This document shows positions 36,705 to 48,044 of a stretch of 64,000 nucleotides of DNA, piece by piece (positions within the stretch are counted from its first letter, which is position 1; every line of letters begins with the position of its first letter). The translations under genes and the position numbers were made by a program. The notes beneath the pieces are model-generated. The model saw nothing but the letters and a program-made list of their open reading frames with translations. It had not been told where the DNA came from and searched no databases. This stretch comes from Trametopsis cervina (taxonomy: Eukaryota; Basidiomycota; Agaricomycetes; Polyporales; Irpicaceae): contig MU278358.1 of NCBI GenBank assembly GCA_022385755.1, positions 201,133 through 265,132 on the forward strand, read 5' to 3'.

Positions 36705-39700
36705 TTACAATCCGATTCCGCCGTGAGCTTCCCGCATGTGGTCATAGACGATGTCGCCTTGAGGGAAGGTCTGCAAGCAGACCCAGCAGATATGAGTGCG
36801 ACAGCGAGTGCATGTCATGTGGTTGCAGCCAGCATCCCGCTCGATATAGGTCTTGCAGCCTGGACACTTCTTGACGTCCCGAGTACTTGTCCATTCGTCG
36901 AAAAGCTTGCCCTGTTCGGTTTCCCCATCGGCACACGGGGTACCCTCATGGTACTCAGAATGGCAGTTAGTGCAGATTCGCACTAGGCAGGAGGGACATT
37001 GCAGTGCGGTGCCTGGAGGTGCAGTCCGGTATATCTGTGAGCAATCAGGGGTTGGGCAATAATGGAACTCAGTGGGTCTGGAATGAATGTACGCAAGGAA
37101 CGAGGCCTGAGCCACATTATGGAAGTCCTCCGGGGATAGTATGGTGCGCGCGATTCTCAACGGTACTTTTTCTGTACACCGTGCTTCGTTGCCGAGGCAT
37201 TTCAGTGGGAAGGCCTTGGTTTCGACAGCGGCAAGAAGATAATCGGTCAAGCATTGTTTACACCAGGTGTGGCCGCAGTCAAGTGTAACAGGGAGGGAAA
37301 CTTCGTCGAGACAGACAGGACAGCCGTTTGTGATATGCTTGCGACGCAGGAGGCGGTTTTGTCTAGCGTGCTGTATAATCAGACGCGCTACTTTCAAAGC
37401 GTCCTGGTTACCGCGAATCTTCAACGACAGGTGATCGATGTACACATTCTCTGCGCCTAGTTCTTGCTGCAGCTTCAGCAGATCGGTGTTGATAAAATAC
37501 CCAACGAGGTTGCCGTCGAGGGGGAACGTGTGAAGTTTTTGAGCGTCGAGCCCTGCAATCTTCCCACATATCGCTTGTCGCACTCGTACCAGCTTATGAG
37601 GCGAGCCGTAAAGTCTGATGCGAGAGCGCCGCAAATCCACGTCTATCAACACGCCGTAACTCCTAGCCTGGAGATCAGCGACAAAAAGCGCCCCGGACGC
37701 GCTGGCAAAGAATGAATTCCAAGCAATGCGGTTGTTCATCATCACAGTCTCGCCCCGTAAGATACTCTCAAATGACGACTTCAATCTTGTGAGGTTGGAC
37801 AGGGTCTCCGCGGTCAGCTTGACGCCAACAGCACCTGTGTCGTGGATGCGCCCGCCTCGTATGGTGATGTCGCAGCGATTTGTGGGATCGTGGACGCATG
37901 CCCGTAGGTAGCGTATATTATCTCTGAGGACCGCAAATACATGGGGGGGAAGGCGATACTGGATAGACAAGACGTGTTCAGCATGCATAGGTTCATGATC
38001 GAAGTAGGGCTGGCGACAGTTGTTGAGAATTTTGCACGCCTCGTCAGCTGCAGCTGGAGATGAGAAGTGTGCCCAAGCGCGGACCGTTTGGTTCATGAAA
38101 GGCGGGGAGTAGACCACGAGGGCATCGAGTTCACCGTACCGTTCTAAGCTCGCTTGAAGCTCCTTGAGGGCGTTGTCCAGGGACTGATAATTAGATTTCA
38201 TGAGCATAATCCCTTCATTGTCACCAAAACCGATAAGCTCCTGGGCTGTTGTATCCGGAGGAAGGCCAAGGATCTTGACATTATAAGTGGCTATTGTTGG
38301 GGCGCCGCGATACAGGAAGGCAGATAGAATGGACTGCCCCATTTCGGCATCATTAGCGAGTTCTATTGCATGCTGGGCGCTCTCTAGGGTTGCGAATCCT
38401 ATGCAGGCAGTTCGACATGGCGCTGGAAATTCAAGGTATACATCCCCGTCCCGTACAACACCTTTCCCGAGCGATGTGGCTTTCTGAGATGCCAGTCGAG
38501 CTGTGATGCGTGTACCAAATAACTTGGTTCCGTCCAAAGATTTCGAAGCGTTCTCTGCATGACTATGACTTGTAAACGTGGCCTTTATTATGGTATGTCC
38601 TGGCGACGAACGATTGTCAGGGATTTGTAGGTTTTTGAGCTCTCCAAAAGACTCAAGAGTCTTCCTGAGCTTCTTGCTGGTCACATTACTAGGGATATTC
38701 TTGATAATGACAGTCTTGGATTCAAAACCGGTGACCACTTCGGATACAGCGAACCCAGGGCCTAAGGTAACCGACACAGAGTCCAGAAGAGGGATTGTTA
38801 TCGTTGCGTGGCCCTCGGATGTGCCGCCAGAGGAAGAGAGAGACTACCCACACGTAATCAGTTGAGTACCGATGTGAACCAGCGATTTGCCACTTACCTT
38901 TTCCAGGCCTAATCCTGGAGGTACGACGGGTGTGGCTTGTGGCGTGGTCGCAGATGAACTGTGCGTGCGGAGGGTGTTTCCAGCGTTGCTGTTCAGAGCT
39001 GGCTGTGCTCCGAGGTTCTCTTTCTGCCGTGCCTCATGGAGATCCCTTTCCGCATCTCCTACAAGCCGGTTCCGGACATACGAAAGGTCATGTTTGAATC
39101 TACAATGAGAGCGGTAACATTTACCATATACGAAATCAATACATCGGCCAGGCATTACAGTGACAGGCGAATGCGAATGTATCATGTCGCGTTGCTGTAT
39201 AGCAGTATGAGTACTGCATGAACACCCAGAGATGGATCGTTGACGCACAGAAGGGATACCAGCGGAAAACAGTGCCGAGATTTGACTGCTGGATGTGGCG
39301 CTACCCGTCTGCATTTTGGGCCGCTGGGTATGAGATAGCGGCGGTGACACTGTTTGTGTAAAAGGAAGGCTCTCCAAAGAAGACGCGTTCGCTCGCAACT
39401 CAGCAGCAGAAGGATCGATAGCTTTCCTAGTAGTGTTAGGATAGTTCTCACTGTCGGTGCGCTATTCATCAGGTATCCTGAGTATCATAGCTCGCATGTA
39501 AAAAGTGCGCAGCTCACAAGAGATGACCCTGTGCGCGCGGACCGTTCCGTCTTCGTGCTCTCACTCACAGATGGCAGCTAATGGATGATAAGCGACACCT
39601 AAGGCTGTAGTATTATAACACCGAACCTGAGTTTTGTTGCTGGGCGCCAAGACCCCTAGCGAGTTCGCTACTGAAGGCTGCTTCTGCTGTGTGGAAACCT

Positions 39701-41462
39701 CCGGCGGGTGCTTATTCGGACAGTTTTCACCCAAAAAACACCGCCCTTCTAGATATTTCCCGCATATATCATCGCTCCGAGGGAGATACTACCGAACAGG
39801 CATCATGAGCCATACTCGTCAGATATGAGATTATAGCTAACCTTGCCCCATTCGTGTCTAGGAGGGTGACTTCTGTGACACTGCATGCCAAGCTTACACC
39901 GGTCAAGTAGAAAATTCTTACAAACCGGTTTCCCGTCTGAATCGTGAGCAACCTATAATACATCTTGTGGAGTGTGTATATCGTTAAAGTTTTTATTTGA
40001 CTTACGCGTAGGATGAGACTTCGTGGATCGCGGATGTCCTCGGAAATCTTAACATACTCCTCCTGGAGATTGATAGCGGCGGAAGACTTCACGTCGAGAT
40101 GCATCTGATGTTCCGTATTCTTGAAGGCAGCCATCTGTTCCTTCGTTATTGCACGGCCAGCATCACAACTGAATTGTGAAGTCTGGGTAGTAGTAATGTC
40201 ATTCTGAGTTGATTTGTAAGACATAGTGTTTTCTCCCACCTTGGTCTCTGCATTTTTGGCTTTTGGCGGCTATGCCGAGATCAGTATTTAAGTTCGCATT
40301 GCACCTGACGCGCGTACCTCTGCACGATCAGTGACCTCCTCTAGGGTGTGAAGACGACGACAGCGTTTTCCCCAGGTACATTCCCCCCGCTGGTACTTGA
40401 GGCAGATTTCCCGGAGAGGGACGTGCTGCAGGGGGCAATTGTATCGATAACATAAACCAGCCTTGAACGGTCGGCATTCAGCTGGGCCAGGAGGGATATG
40501 TGGATAAGGGCAAAGGTCGCCGCGTGGACAATGGCCAAGGATGAATGCGATGCATTCGCCCTTGCTATCTCGGGGGGAAGCCTGGGGGGAGTTAGCTATT
40601 CCAGGGCTTAACCGTCCAGGATCGGAAGAAGTAGGATCATCCTTTAGGGGCACCTCTCCAAGGACTTGAGACACTTTGGGGAGATCATTGAGGATGGCTG
40701 TATTCCGGGGTACCTCTCCAAGAACTTGAGACACTTCTGGAAGATCATTGAGAACCACTCTATTCATAGGTATCTGTCCAAGGACTTGCGACACTTCGGG
40801 CAGGTTATTGAGAACTACTCTTCGCAGCCCGGCAGCAGATACCTAACTCCTGGGTCAATGACAGTCATTGCGATCAATGGTACTGGCGTACAGTTTTGTC
40901 CGATGAAAGCTGTCGCTTGACCTCAGGCGGGGATTGTGGCTTCTTCTGCGAAACCGAAGGCATCGTCACTGAGGATGACTACAACATGGCAACTCAACAT
41001 GAGCTAAGTATAGGAATAGAGGGGTAAGGGACTTGCCTTCGGATTTGCAGCAGAGGGCTCAATTGGCAGGGGCAGTGCATCTACACATGCCTCAGACTGA
41101 CTGGAAGAAACAGTCTTCTGCTTTCGAGCCCTCCCAGTTCTCGCTTTAGGGACAGCCCCTTTCACGGGCGTCACACCTACGCTTGCGTCAGCGTCAGAGG
41201 AAGGAGGAATCTAGACGTAGTGGGTATTAATTGTGCACACAGCAACACAGTATGTGCGAGGTTAGCTCACCGAGGGACTTTTCTCTCGCCCTTTTTCACT
41301 TCGCTGGGGTGCATTAGCCTTCCCCTTAGCCACTTCTTCAGTGGGTTTCGTCGTACTTGTAGCGGCGCTTGCGACAGTATTGGCTCGGAGCTTCTTCGCT
41401 GCCAGTTTTTGTTGTTTACTTTCAGGGTTGGAGGAGTGCTTTTGCACGGTCTTGTGAGACAT
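36705..41462 (-). CDS. RBR-type E3 ubiquitin ligase with six CCCH zinc fingers and RRM-like domain
   Basis: The start at 41462 opens a Lys-rich disordered part, then a 20-residue tandem repeat (40652-40831). Three CCCH fingers lie in the next exon (CIAFILGHCPRGDLCPYPH, CRPFKAGLCYRYNCPLQH, CLKYQRGECTWGKRCRRLH), followed by three more in later exons (CKNFLLDRCKLGMQCHRSH, CGKYLEGRCFLGENCPNKH, CIDFVYGKCYRSHCRFKH). An RRM-like segment (KTVIIKNIPSNV, about 38720) comes next. The last exon (to 36705) ends in RING1 (CPVCLDEV...CGHTWCKQC), IBR (YCPTPDCSQIY...CPSC...CTNCHSEYH) and RING2 (KKCPGCKTYIERDAGCNHMT, then CWVC). In RBR ligases the Cys of GCNHMTC-type RING2 carries ubiquitin as a thioester. RNA-binding CCCH and RRM parts suggest action on RNA-bound proteins, by inference. 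Some small middle exons (39200-39600) are uncertain. Confidence 0.87.
40652..40831 (-). repeat. Three tandem 60-bp units coding a 20-residue repeat
   Basis: Units start at 40652, 40712 and 40772 with an exact 60-bp period on the plus strand (each opens with A(C/T)CT(C/G)TCCAAG). On the coding strand each gives a variant of LNDLPEVSQVLGEVP plus four or five variable residues. The repeat lies in frame in the exon that carries the first three CCCH fingers. Confidence 0.93.
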
Positions 41463-41969
41463 GTCGGCCTAATCTCATAGATGTAACTAGGTGCAGCTGC
41501 GTTGGGACAGGTGGTGAGAGAATGGAAACAGTGACTGCGGCCCCAATAGGAGGAGTGATTATTTGAGTCACGGAACGTTGCGTCGGTAGCGAACCTTAAC
41601 TCTGTATTGTGTGACGAATGATTATCATGGGGTTAAGCGCCCACATCAGTGTCTGCTTTCTCTAAAGTATTCGCTTACCGATCAAGCGACTGTTGTTCTA
41701 TAGCCAGCGGACATGGCCTACCTCGTGTCTACCAAACACCCAGCGCATATAACCGTGACCGGTCTGAGATTCATCTTTCATTGCAACGCAGAAAGTTGGA
41801 TAATTTAATTGTTGGAACGTGCTTTATTAAATATTCGAGAGAACAGCGGTAATAAAACGCCTCTGCGATAATCATCACAAGAAGGCAGAGAGAGCGGTTC
41901 CCGAGTTCCAGATTTCCAGAGACAGAAAAGAAGGCACTTCAGAGACAGATTCCGAAAGCGCGCGATAAT
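41463..41969. other. Intergenic region between two minus-strand genes
   Basis: It holds the promoter of the RBR gene and the 3' flank of the KAR5-like gene. No conserved frame is seen. Confidence 0.5.
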
Positions 41970-44481
41970 TTAAGCGTCGGTTGGGGAAGGCTTGCAGAGT
42001 CTGTCCGGGATTCGAGAGAAGCGACGAGCTGACCTGGGTGGTCCGGAGCCTACCGGGATAGACATACCAGCACGAGAATCGGCACCATATCTAGAGACAG
42101 AAGGCGATGCCTTCCGTGGTTCTGAGGTATACCAGGATGAGACATTAACCCCAGACGAGACTGAGAGATCATCGAGAGAAGCTTCGCCCGGTGCCAACCC
42201 TTCGTCCCTGTTGGAAGTTATTGCTGGCGAGAGCATCCATTGCCTACAGGACGAAAACAGTAGAAAGACGGCCTTTTGAGGGGACGTGTAACATCTTTCA
42301 ATAAAGTAAAAATGGTAAACAGACAACGCCTACCGTCAGTGATGTCAGGCCGGTATGGAGGGTATACCAGAGCAGACGCAATAACACACCCGCGGTGCCA
42401 AACAGATGGGAGCTGAGCACGCGTTCCAAAACACCGGAGTCGACTGCCACATGTCTGAGTGAGATAAAAGCTGAGGGGATGTTGAAGCGAAGCCGTACCT
42501 CTGAAGAGGACGTACACCAGCCATTGTAGTCCATGCTGGCTCCATTTGGGCCAATATCGCCAATCGAAAAACATGAAAGGCGTCTCGTCGAACGAGGCCC
42601 ACTTGTTCTGCAGAGAAATAGCAGTGTTATTTATCTTCTCCATTTCCTCCTGAGTTGTGGCCACTAGATCAGTTAGGACGGTGTTTAAACGGCTGACGGC
42701 GTCCGTCGTTTCAGCCTGGACACGCCGTGCCAGGACGGCTTGATCCACGTGGGCATCAAGAGCTAATGCAGACTGCGAGGCCGATGTAATCAGAGCGGAG
42801 ATGGCCTAAGGCGTTGTCACTAGACTGATAAGTTCCCTGAAGGGTTATACAGGCTTACTTGTTGCATATGGCCGATCTCATTGGTAACCGTATGCCAGTT
42901 CGCCTGTGCAGTCAACTACAACCATCGAAAGTCAGCTGATAAATGCGGTAATTTATTTGACTACAAACCGCAATCTCATTCATGTCTTGATGTTGGCTCC
43001 GAACTTCGGAAAATACGGATGCCAGGTGCGTCTCCAGGGCGGCTTGGAAGGGTGGCAAAAGAAGGTCCAACGACGTGGCATGCTAAACATGTCAGTCTAC
43101 TCAGACACGTCACAAAACGAGTCAACAGGGGACCCACGTTACCGATGGCTGCGCGGATGTCCCTTGATACCTACTCGGCAAGATGATTGCCCCAAGTTCA
43201 CGTAGCTCGTTCAGTTGGGACATACCTCGGCTACCATAGAATCATATGCGTCGCTGTGATCACTTAAGGTCAGGTGCAGCTTGTTCTGCATCATATCGAG
43301 AGCCTAAAAACCCTGTCATCATGATGTGCGTTCGTGAGCCGAACCCAGCAAACCTGTTCTTTTATGTCCCGTAATTCACTCCAGATGTCCTTCGACGACC
43401 GATCTAATTCGTGGTTGACCTGGTTCATATCATGCAGTATTTGGGCTAAGTTCTGTGAGGTTTTATGATATGCCGTCACATCGTCGTATGTGCATGGTGT
43501 ACGTACTGTTGTGACTGCATTCACTTCCGCAAAAAAACTGCGCCGTCGATGTTCGGATTCATTGAGAGCATGTAAAGTAGAGATAGCTTGCAGGGTAGCG
43601 TTCCGGTATACATCCCTTGCCAAGTCTGCGATTCTCGAGCGATCAACTCGAAGAATGAGAGCTTATCCTACATACCTATGTCGTTCCCGCGGCGGAACGC
43701 GTGACAGAGTTGAGCTGAAAGTGGCTGAGCATACTATAGCGCGAGATTAACGAGCAAAAACACAGCACGTACGTATTTCTCGCAAATATCCCGAATAACT
43801 GGACCAGTATTGTGCACTTCTAGATAGAGCTCTATCGTACAAAAGCTGTAAGTTGGCGCATATACAATGCATATATGATGGCAAACTGACTCGACGCATG
43901 TATCAATCCGCATACTTGAAGACGACACGAAAATACCCTCCGCGGATATAATGGGTGTACATTCGAGCGGTGGTGTATGCTTAGCGGTCGCAAGCTCACA
44001 AATCGTCATTGTGATCGCAGCTATGACAGATAACAATGAGCATACAATCTCATAGATGAGTTACAGAAGCTAGAAAGACCTTGGACGCGTTGTTCTTCAT
44101 GCATGTCTAGCTCGCTGCACTGAACACGGATAGAGCTTGCAGCGCGGCGAAAGCAATCTGGTTTATGTTCGTATGATTCCAGCTTGCCTGCAGTGCTGAG
44201 AGTATGGACCTTAGTCGATAGAGCTGATAGATCGCCACATACCATAGTTATCGAGAATAACGGAAAGCTTTGATGAGTCCCAGGTGTCCTTATTGACGAC
44301 GCCCGGTACTTTGCTCAGTCGGTTAGCTTGATTGATCTGGTAAAGATGGAATGGCATCACCATCTTCCTCACGCGTGATTAACGTCGTTGGTGGACTTGA
44401 AGGCCCCATTGGCCAGGTGAATGAATTTGCACTCATAGCACCTAAGCACAGGAGAGCCGCAGATGTCCGCTGAGGACGCAT
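41970..44481 (-). CDS. KAR5: KAR5/Tht1-like nuclear fusion protein
   Basis: The start at 44481 opens a signal-like sequence (TSAALLCLGAMSANSFTW). A Cys-rich luminal domain follows: CFRRAASSIRVQCSELDMHE, then AAITMTICELATAKHTPPLE, a CVEALSRSAQLWSS stretch, the pattern of the Kar5/GEX1/Brambleberry family in which Cys pairs are conserved. Coiled-coil segments come next (SQNLAQILHDMNQVNHELDR, TTQEEMEKINNTAISLQNKW). Near the C-terminus are hydrophobic segments such as LQWLVYVLF and LLRLLWYTLHTGL, and a disordered tail. Kar5 proteins sit in the nuclear envelope and drive nuclear membrane fusion at karyogamy. There are many small exons; several joins are unsure, so the exact length is open. Family call rests on the Cys-rich block plus overall layout. 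Confidence 0.7.
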
Positions 44482-44785
44482 TAGGACTCCAGACGAGTGT
44501 ATCTTCAATCGACTCGCGGTGGGAGATGCTAAGACAGAGCGATCAGTCAGCGCCTAGAGCAGGTGTGACGCGTTTGCATCCTATTGTCACGTGAAATCCC
44601 GGGCAGCGCGTCGGGCGCGGCGAGGAGAAGGATACGGTTATGGTGCACCGCGATACGGGAACTTTAACCCGTACACTCACGTCGATAGGCCGCAGCTTGC
44701 TGAAAAGCCCGCAGTAAGAAACCTGAACTCCCAACACCACATACAGGCCACCCGTAACGACTCTTTGGGCTCCTGAACCGGCGCA
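44482..44785. promoter_or_regulatory. Divergent promoter region of KAR5-like and GST genes
   Basis: About 304 bp separate the two start codons, so both promoters overlap here. No TATA box is evident. The assignment is from position. Confidence 0.4.
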
Positions 44786-45821
44786 ATGGCCAATTCTGAA
44801 TCTCCAAAGCTGGTGCTCCACTACTTGAACGACTCTCGGTCACAGAGGGTCCTATGGTTGCTAGTGAGTTGTTTCGGCTGGAATCTCCTCCCTGCACCAA
44901 TTAACAAATACTTGACCGGTAGGAAGAGCTGGAGGTTCCATACGAGATTCAAAAGTGGCATCGCGGACCCGATTTATTGGCTCCAAAAGAACTCGCTGAG
45001 ATACACCCGTTGGGCACCGCACCTATCATCACGGTTGGCGACGACATTACCATTGCTGAAAGCGGTGCAATAATAGGTAAGCTCAAACGGTCATCCCGAA
45101 ACAGTCCTTGACATATGTACCAGATTACATCGTCAAGAACTATGGAAATGGCAAAGTCAATGTCCCTGCTTCGGGAGCGCTTGATGATGTATTTTGTGAG
45201 TTATTGCTGGATTCCGAGATCATACAAAATTGATTTAACTGAACCTACCCGATTTTCTATAGATACACACTATTCCGAAGGCACTTTGATGCCACTGCTG
45301 GTGAATCATCTCGTTTTCAGTCTAATCCCGGCACGGTCGCCGTGCATCATCCGCCCACTCCTGCGTGTCGTTTTCAACAGTCTTACCGGCGTCCTGGTAA
45401 CGCCTCGGCTGAAGGTGCAGGCGCGAATGGTAGGCCATATTCAGTGTGGTCGTAAGAATGTTTGCTCAGCTATCACAGATAGAAGACCACTTGTCAAAAA
45501 GCGGAGACTGGATAGCGGGAGGTGATGGCCCTACCTCCGCTGACTATATGATGAGCTTTCCCCTCGAGACAATGGTGACCCGTGCCGCGGACTTTTTGGG
45601 ACCCAAAAGTTTGGAGTATATTCAGCGCATCCATAACCGGTAAGATCAATCGTCCGTCTGCTTCCTCAAGTCTGACTTCATGCTCTCGAACGCCCGATCA
45701 TTAGGCCAGCGTTTCAACGTGTATGTGGCACAGTAGCTTGCGGGAAAACAGCTTGTTCTGACAGTTTTTACAGGCACTGACCAAGGGTGGGGAATATAAG
45801 TACGCAAAGGCCGCCTTGTAG
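44786..45821 (+). CDS. Glutathione S-transferase (GTT1-like)
   Basis: The thioredoxin-like N-terminal domain reads LVLHYLNDSRSQRVLWLL, joined by an intron to EELEVPYEIQKWHRGPDLLA. The glutathione-binding part is HPLGTAPIITVGDDITIAES, with the Glu-Ser pair that holds the gamma-glutamyl group. The helical domain follows (YTHYSEGTLMPLLVNHLV, DWIAGGDGPTSADYMMSFPL). Several short introns interrupt it. Frame is kept near 45430 only if a 40-nt intron (GTAGGC...GCTCAG, 45430-45469) is removed. The last exon ends YAKAAL with a TAG at 45819-45821. Such enzymes conjugate glutathione to electrophiles; the substrate is open. Ser in NDSRS is the likely catalytic-side residue. Confidence 0.88.
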
Positions 45822-46469
45822 GCACTTCAGGGAGTTCTGTGGGAATGTTATTATCCTCTTTAGGCAGTTAGATTTCTGGACTACGAGTGAAACACCGCCA
45901 GAGGCTGTTCTTGAAGCGGCTAGCCTTCGTACTTAGTCTGCGGCACTTTGAAATCGGCCTAGCGTTTACACAATTTTCGTGACTATCCCGGTTTCTGATG
46001 AACGGCTTCCACACATTGGGGTACTTCAGGCCCTCATTATACACTCCGCCTGCCGCCTGTTCTAGAACGTCATCGTGACCATCTGAACCTGCAGGATAAC
46101 ATGCTGGTGAGAACATGCCACCGCTGTCCTGTCTCCTAGTTAATGCTCGCACGACGATGGTTTAAGTTACAACTATTAGAATTACCTCCGAAGAGCTACA
46201 CTACAATACAGAGACTAAGGATACAGTCGTGGCATAAAAAGCCGAAGGTCCGGGTAAATATGAAGTTGAAACGGAAAATGAAGGATGATACAGATATCCT
46301 GCGCCGCGGCCAGGGTTAATGAGAGTAGTTAGGAAAGAGTGCGAATGTTATGTAGCGGGAAGTGAAAGCCAAAATGCAAAGCGACCATGAAAAGACAGAC
46401 AGCGTTCTATTATTGATGAGAGGGGTAGACTCTAGATTACTCACGACATTTTAAGACGACGACGCATCA
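45822..46469. other. Convergent intergenic region, no supported gene
   Basis: This 648 bp is flanked by two gene 3' ends. A minus-strand frame at 45868-46152 has no ATG at its start and no known motif. Confidence 0.45.
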
Positions 46470-48044
46470 TTAGCGACGCTCGTCGACACGATGCTTTTTG
46501 GTAATGGCGGTCCCCGATGCCGCCTTGACTTCCCAATTAGCGGGGCCTTCACCAGCCTGCCAGTCTCCAGTGATGGGATCGCGTTCGAAATCACCATCTC
46601 GATAGTCGTAGCGTTGCTGGAGGAGTTTGAGCAGAGGGTTGCGAAGGGCCGGATCCATCCGCACGCTCTCTCCAGGGTGATAGCTACCGACACCGTGGCG
46701 TGCAAGGGATTCTTCGAACAAGGCTTCCTCGTACGTGCAGCCGCAGTTGAGGTGACCGGGAGGGGCCATACGTGGCGGGTGGGCGCGACGCTCCCTCCGA
46801 GAATCGTGCCATGCACAGAGAGCATTGCCAGCACGATTGAGGGAGCAGAACACCTTGACGCGCGCCTCGGTACGTGCACGCCACGACTCCTCGAAGGTCG
46901 CGGAGACGGCGGGAGATGGCATCGGTGTCGGTAGTCCGCTCGCTGTCGCATGAGGCCTACCAAAGGCGAGCTCTTGTTCGAGCTGCCGCACTTTGTGTCG
47001 GGCGGCCTTGTTCTCGCGCTCTAGCTCGTGAATCCTGTTTCTGAGCATGCGAACCTCGTCTTCAGCGCGGTCGGACTGAGAGCGTGAAGTCCGGCTGAAC
47101 GAGATGTTGGGAGGTGCGGAAGGGGGTGGCGATACGGCCATGGGCATCTCCATCGCTGGGGAACCTGTTAGCGGCGGAGGGCCCATGACGTGCGAGGTGC
47201 TGGCAGCGGCGCGCGCTTGTTGGTACTGGAATTGGTCCGAATAAGAGATAGGCGTAGGGAGGCCATGAATATGGGGAGGACTAGGTTCAGATGTAGAGTA
47301 GTAATTATTTTGTTGATAGGGTAAGAAGGAGCCTGGAGGACTGTCATTATGGGGTGTGCCAGGAGTGGGAAGATAAGGAGTGAGATTCCCCTCCTGCGAG
47401 ACCAAGACGTAGCCGTCCTGAGAAGGAGGAGGAGACATGTATTCTGGTATTCCAGATGTAGGTGAGGGCGTCCACGCCATACCTGACGGAGACGCGTTGG
47501 GAGGTGTGTTTGAGGACATGCCGAGTTCGCCCATAGCTCCGGAAAGACTGGACGCAAGAGACGCACTCGAGTCGTGATGTCTAGCAGCACCGCTGCGATA
47601 CTGGTCATGCTTAGACAATTCAGCTTATTTCAATGTAGACATGCTGTCGGTGGAGATACTCACTGGTTGGGCATAACTGTCAGGGTATGCGAAGGGTTGC
47701 TGATCTCCACTTCCGCCTCGTCGACTGGACGCATTGGACTGTGCTCCACTTGAGTAACCCCGTGCTCCTGGGCCTTGTTCGTTTTTGAGGCCCGAGGAGG
47801 CCCAGCTACCGTAAGGATGCGTCATAATGGACGAATCACTGCGCGAGGATATCTTGCGTCTGAGGCGTGACGACGGCGTGCTCGAATGCCTTGCGCTCGA
47901 GGACGGACGGGAGGAAGGAGGGGAATGCAGCAGACTGAGACCTAAGTCAGGCTCGACCTTGACAGTGACAGGATGAGAGGAGTAGCCTCCGTAGTTAAAC
48001 GATCCAGAGTGTGCCATATCAATGGAGAGGGCAGTGCAGACCAT
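46470..48044 (-). CDS. Conserved coiled-coil protein, unknown function
   Basis: Two exons join in frame near 47675 and 47610 (GTGAGT...TCTAAG). The start is the ATG at 48044 or the in-frame ATG at 48017. The first two thirds are Ser/Pro-rich. A charged coiled coil (DEVRMLRNRIHELERENKAA, then RHKVRQLEQEL) comes at about 47050. A compact, highly ordered C-terminal segment follows: VKVFCSLNRAGNALCAWHDS, APPGHLNCGCTYEEALFEES, RMDPALRNPLLKLLQQRYDY, then DFERDPITGDW. Its Cys/His content and the GxGC-type strand suggest a metal-binding or otherwise folded domain. The layout of a zipper-like coil before a conserved end could suit a regulatory protein, but no DNA-binding basic region is clear. Confidence 0.8.

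Noticed and set aside
36705..38837. Reading the RBR gene as a DEAH-box RNA helicase
   Set aside because: Plant DEAH12-type proteins share the RBR tail, but no Walker A, DEAH or other helicase motif occurs here.
45380..45480. A frameshift making the GST a pseudogene
   Set aside because: Removal of a 40-nt GT-AG intron (45430-45469) restores the frame, joining RLKVQARM to LSQIEDHLSK, so a broken gene need not be assumed.
45868..46152. Minus-strand frame of 94 codons
   Set aside because: Its first codon is not ATG, no family is recognised and it lies in a convergent 3' region. A decayed exon cannot be excluded.
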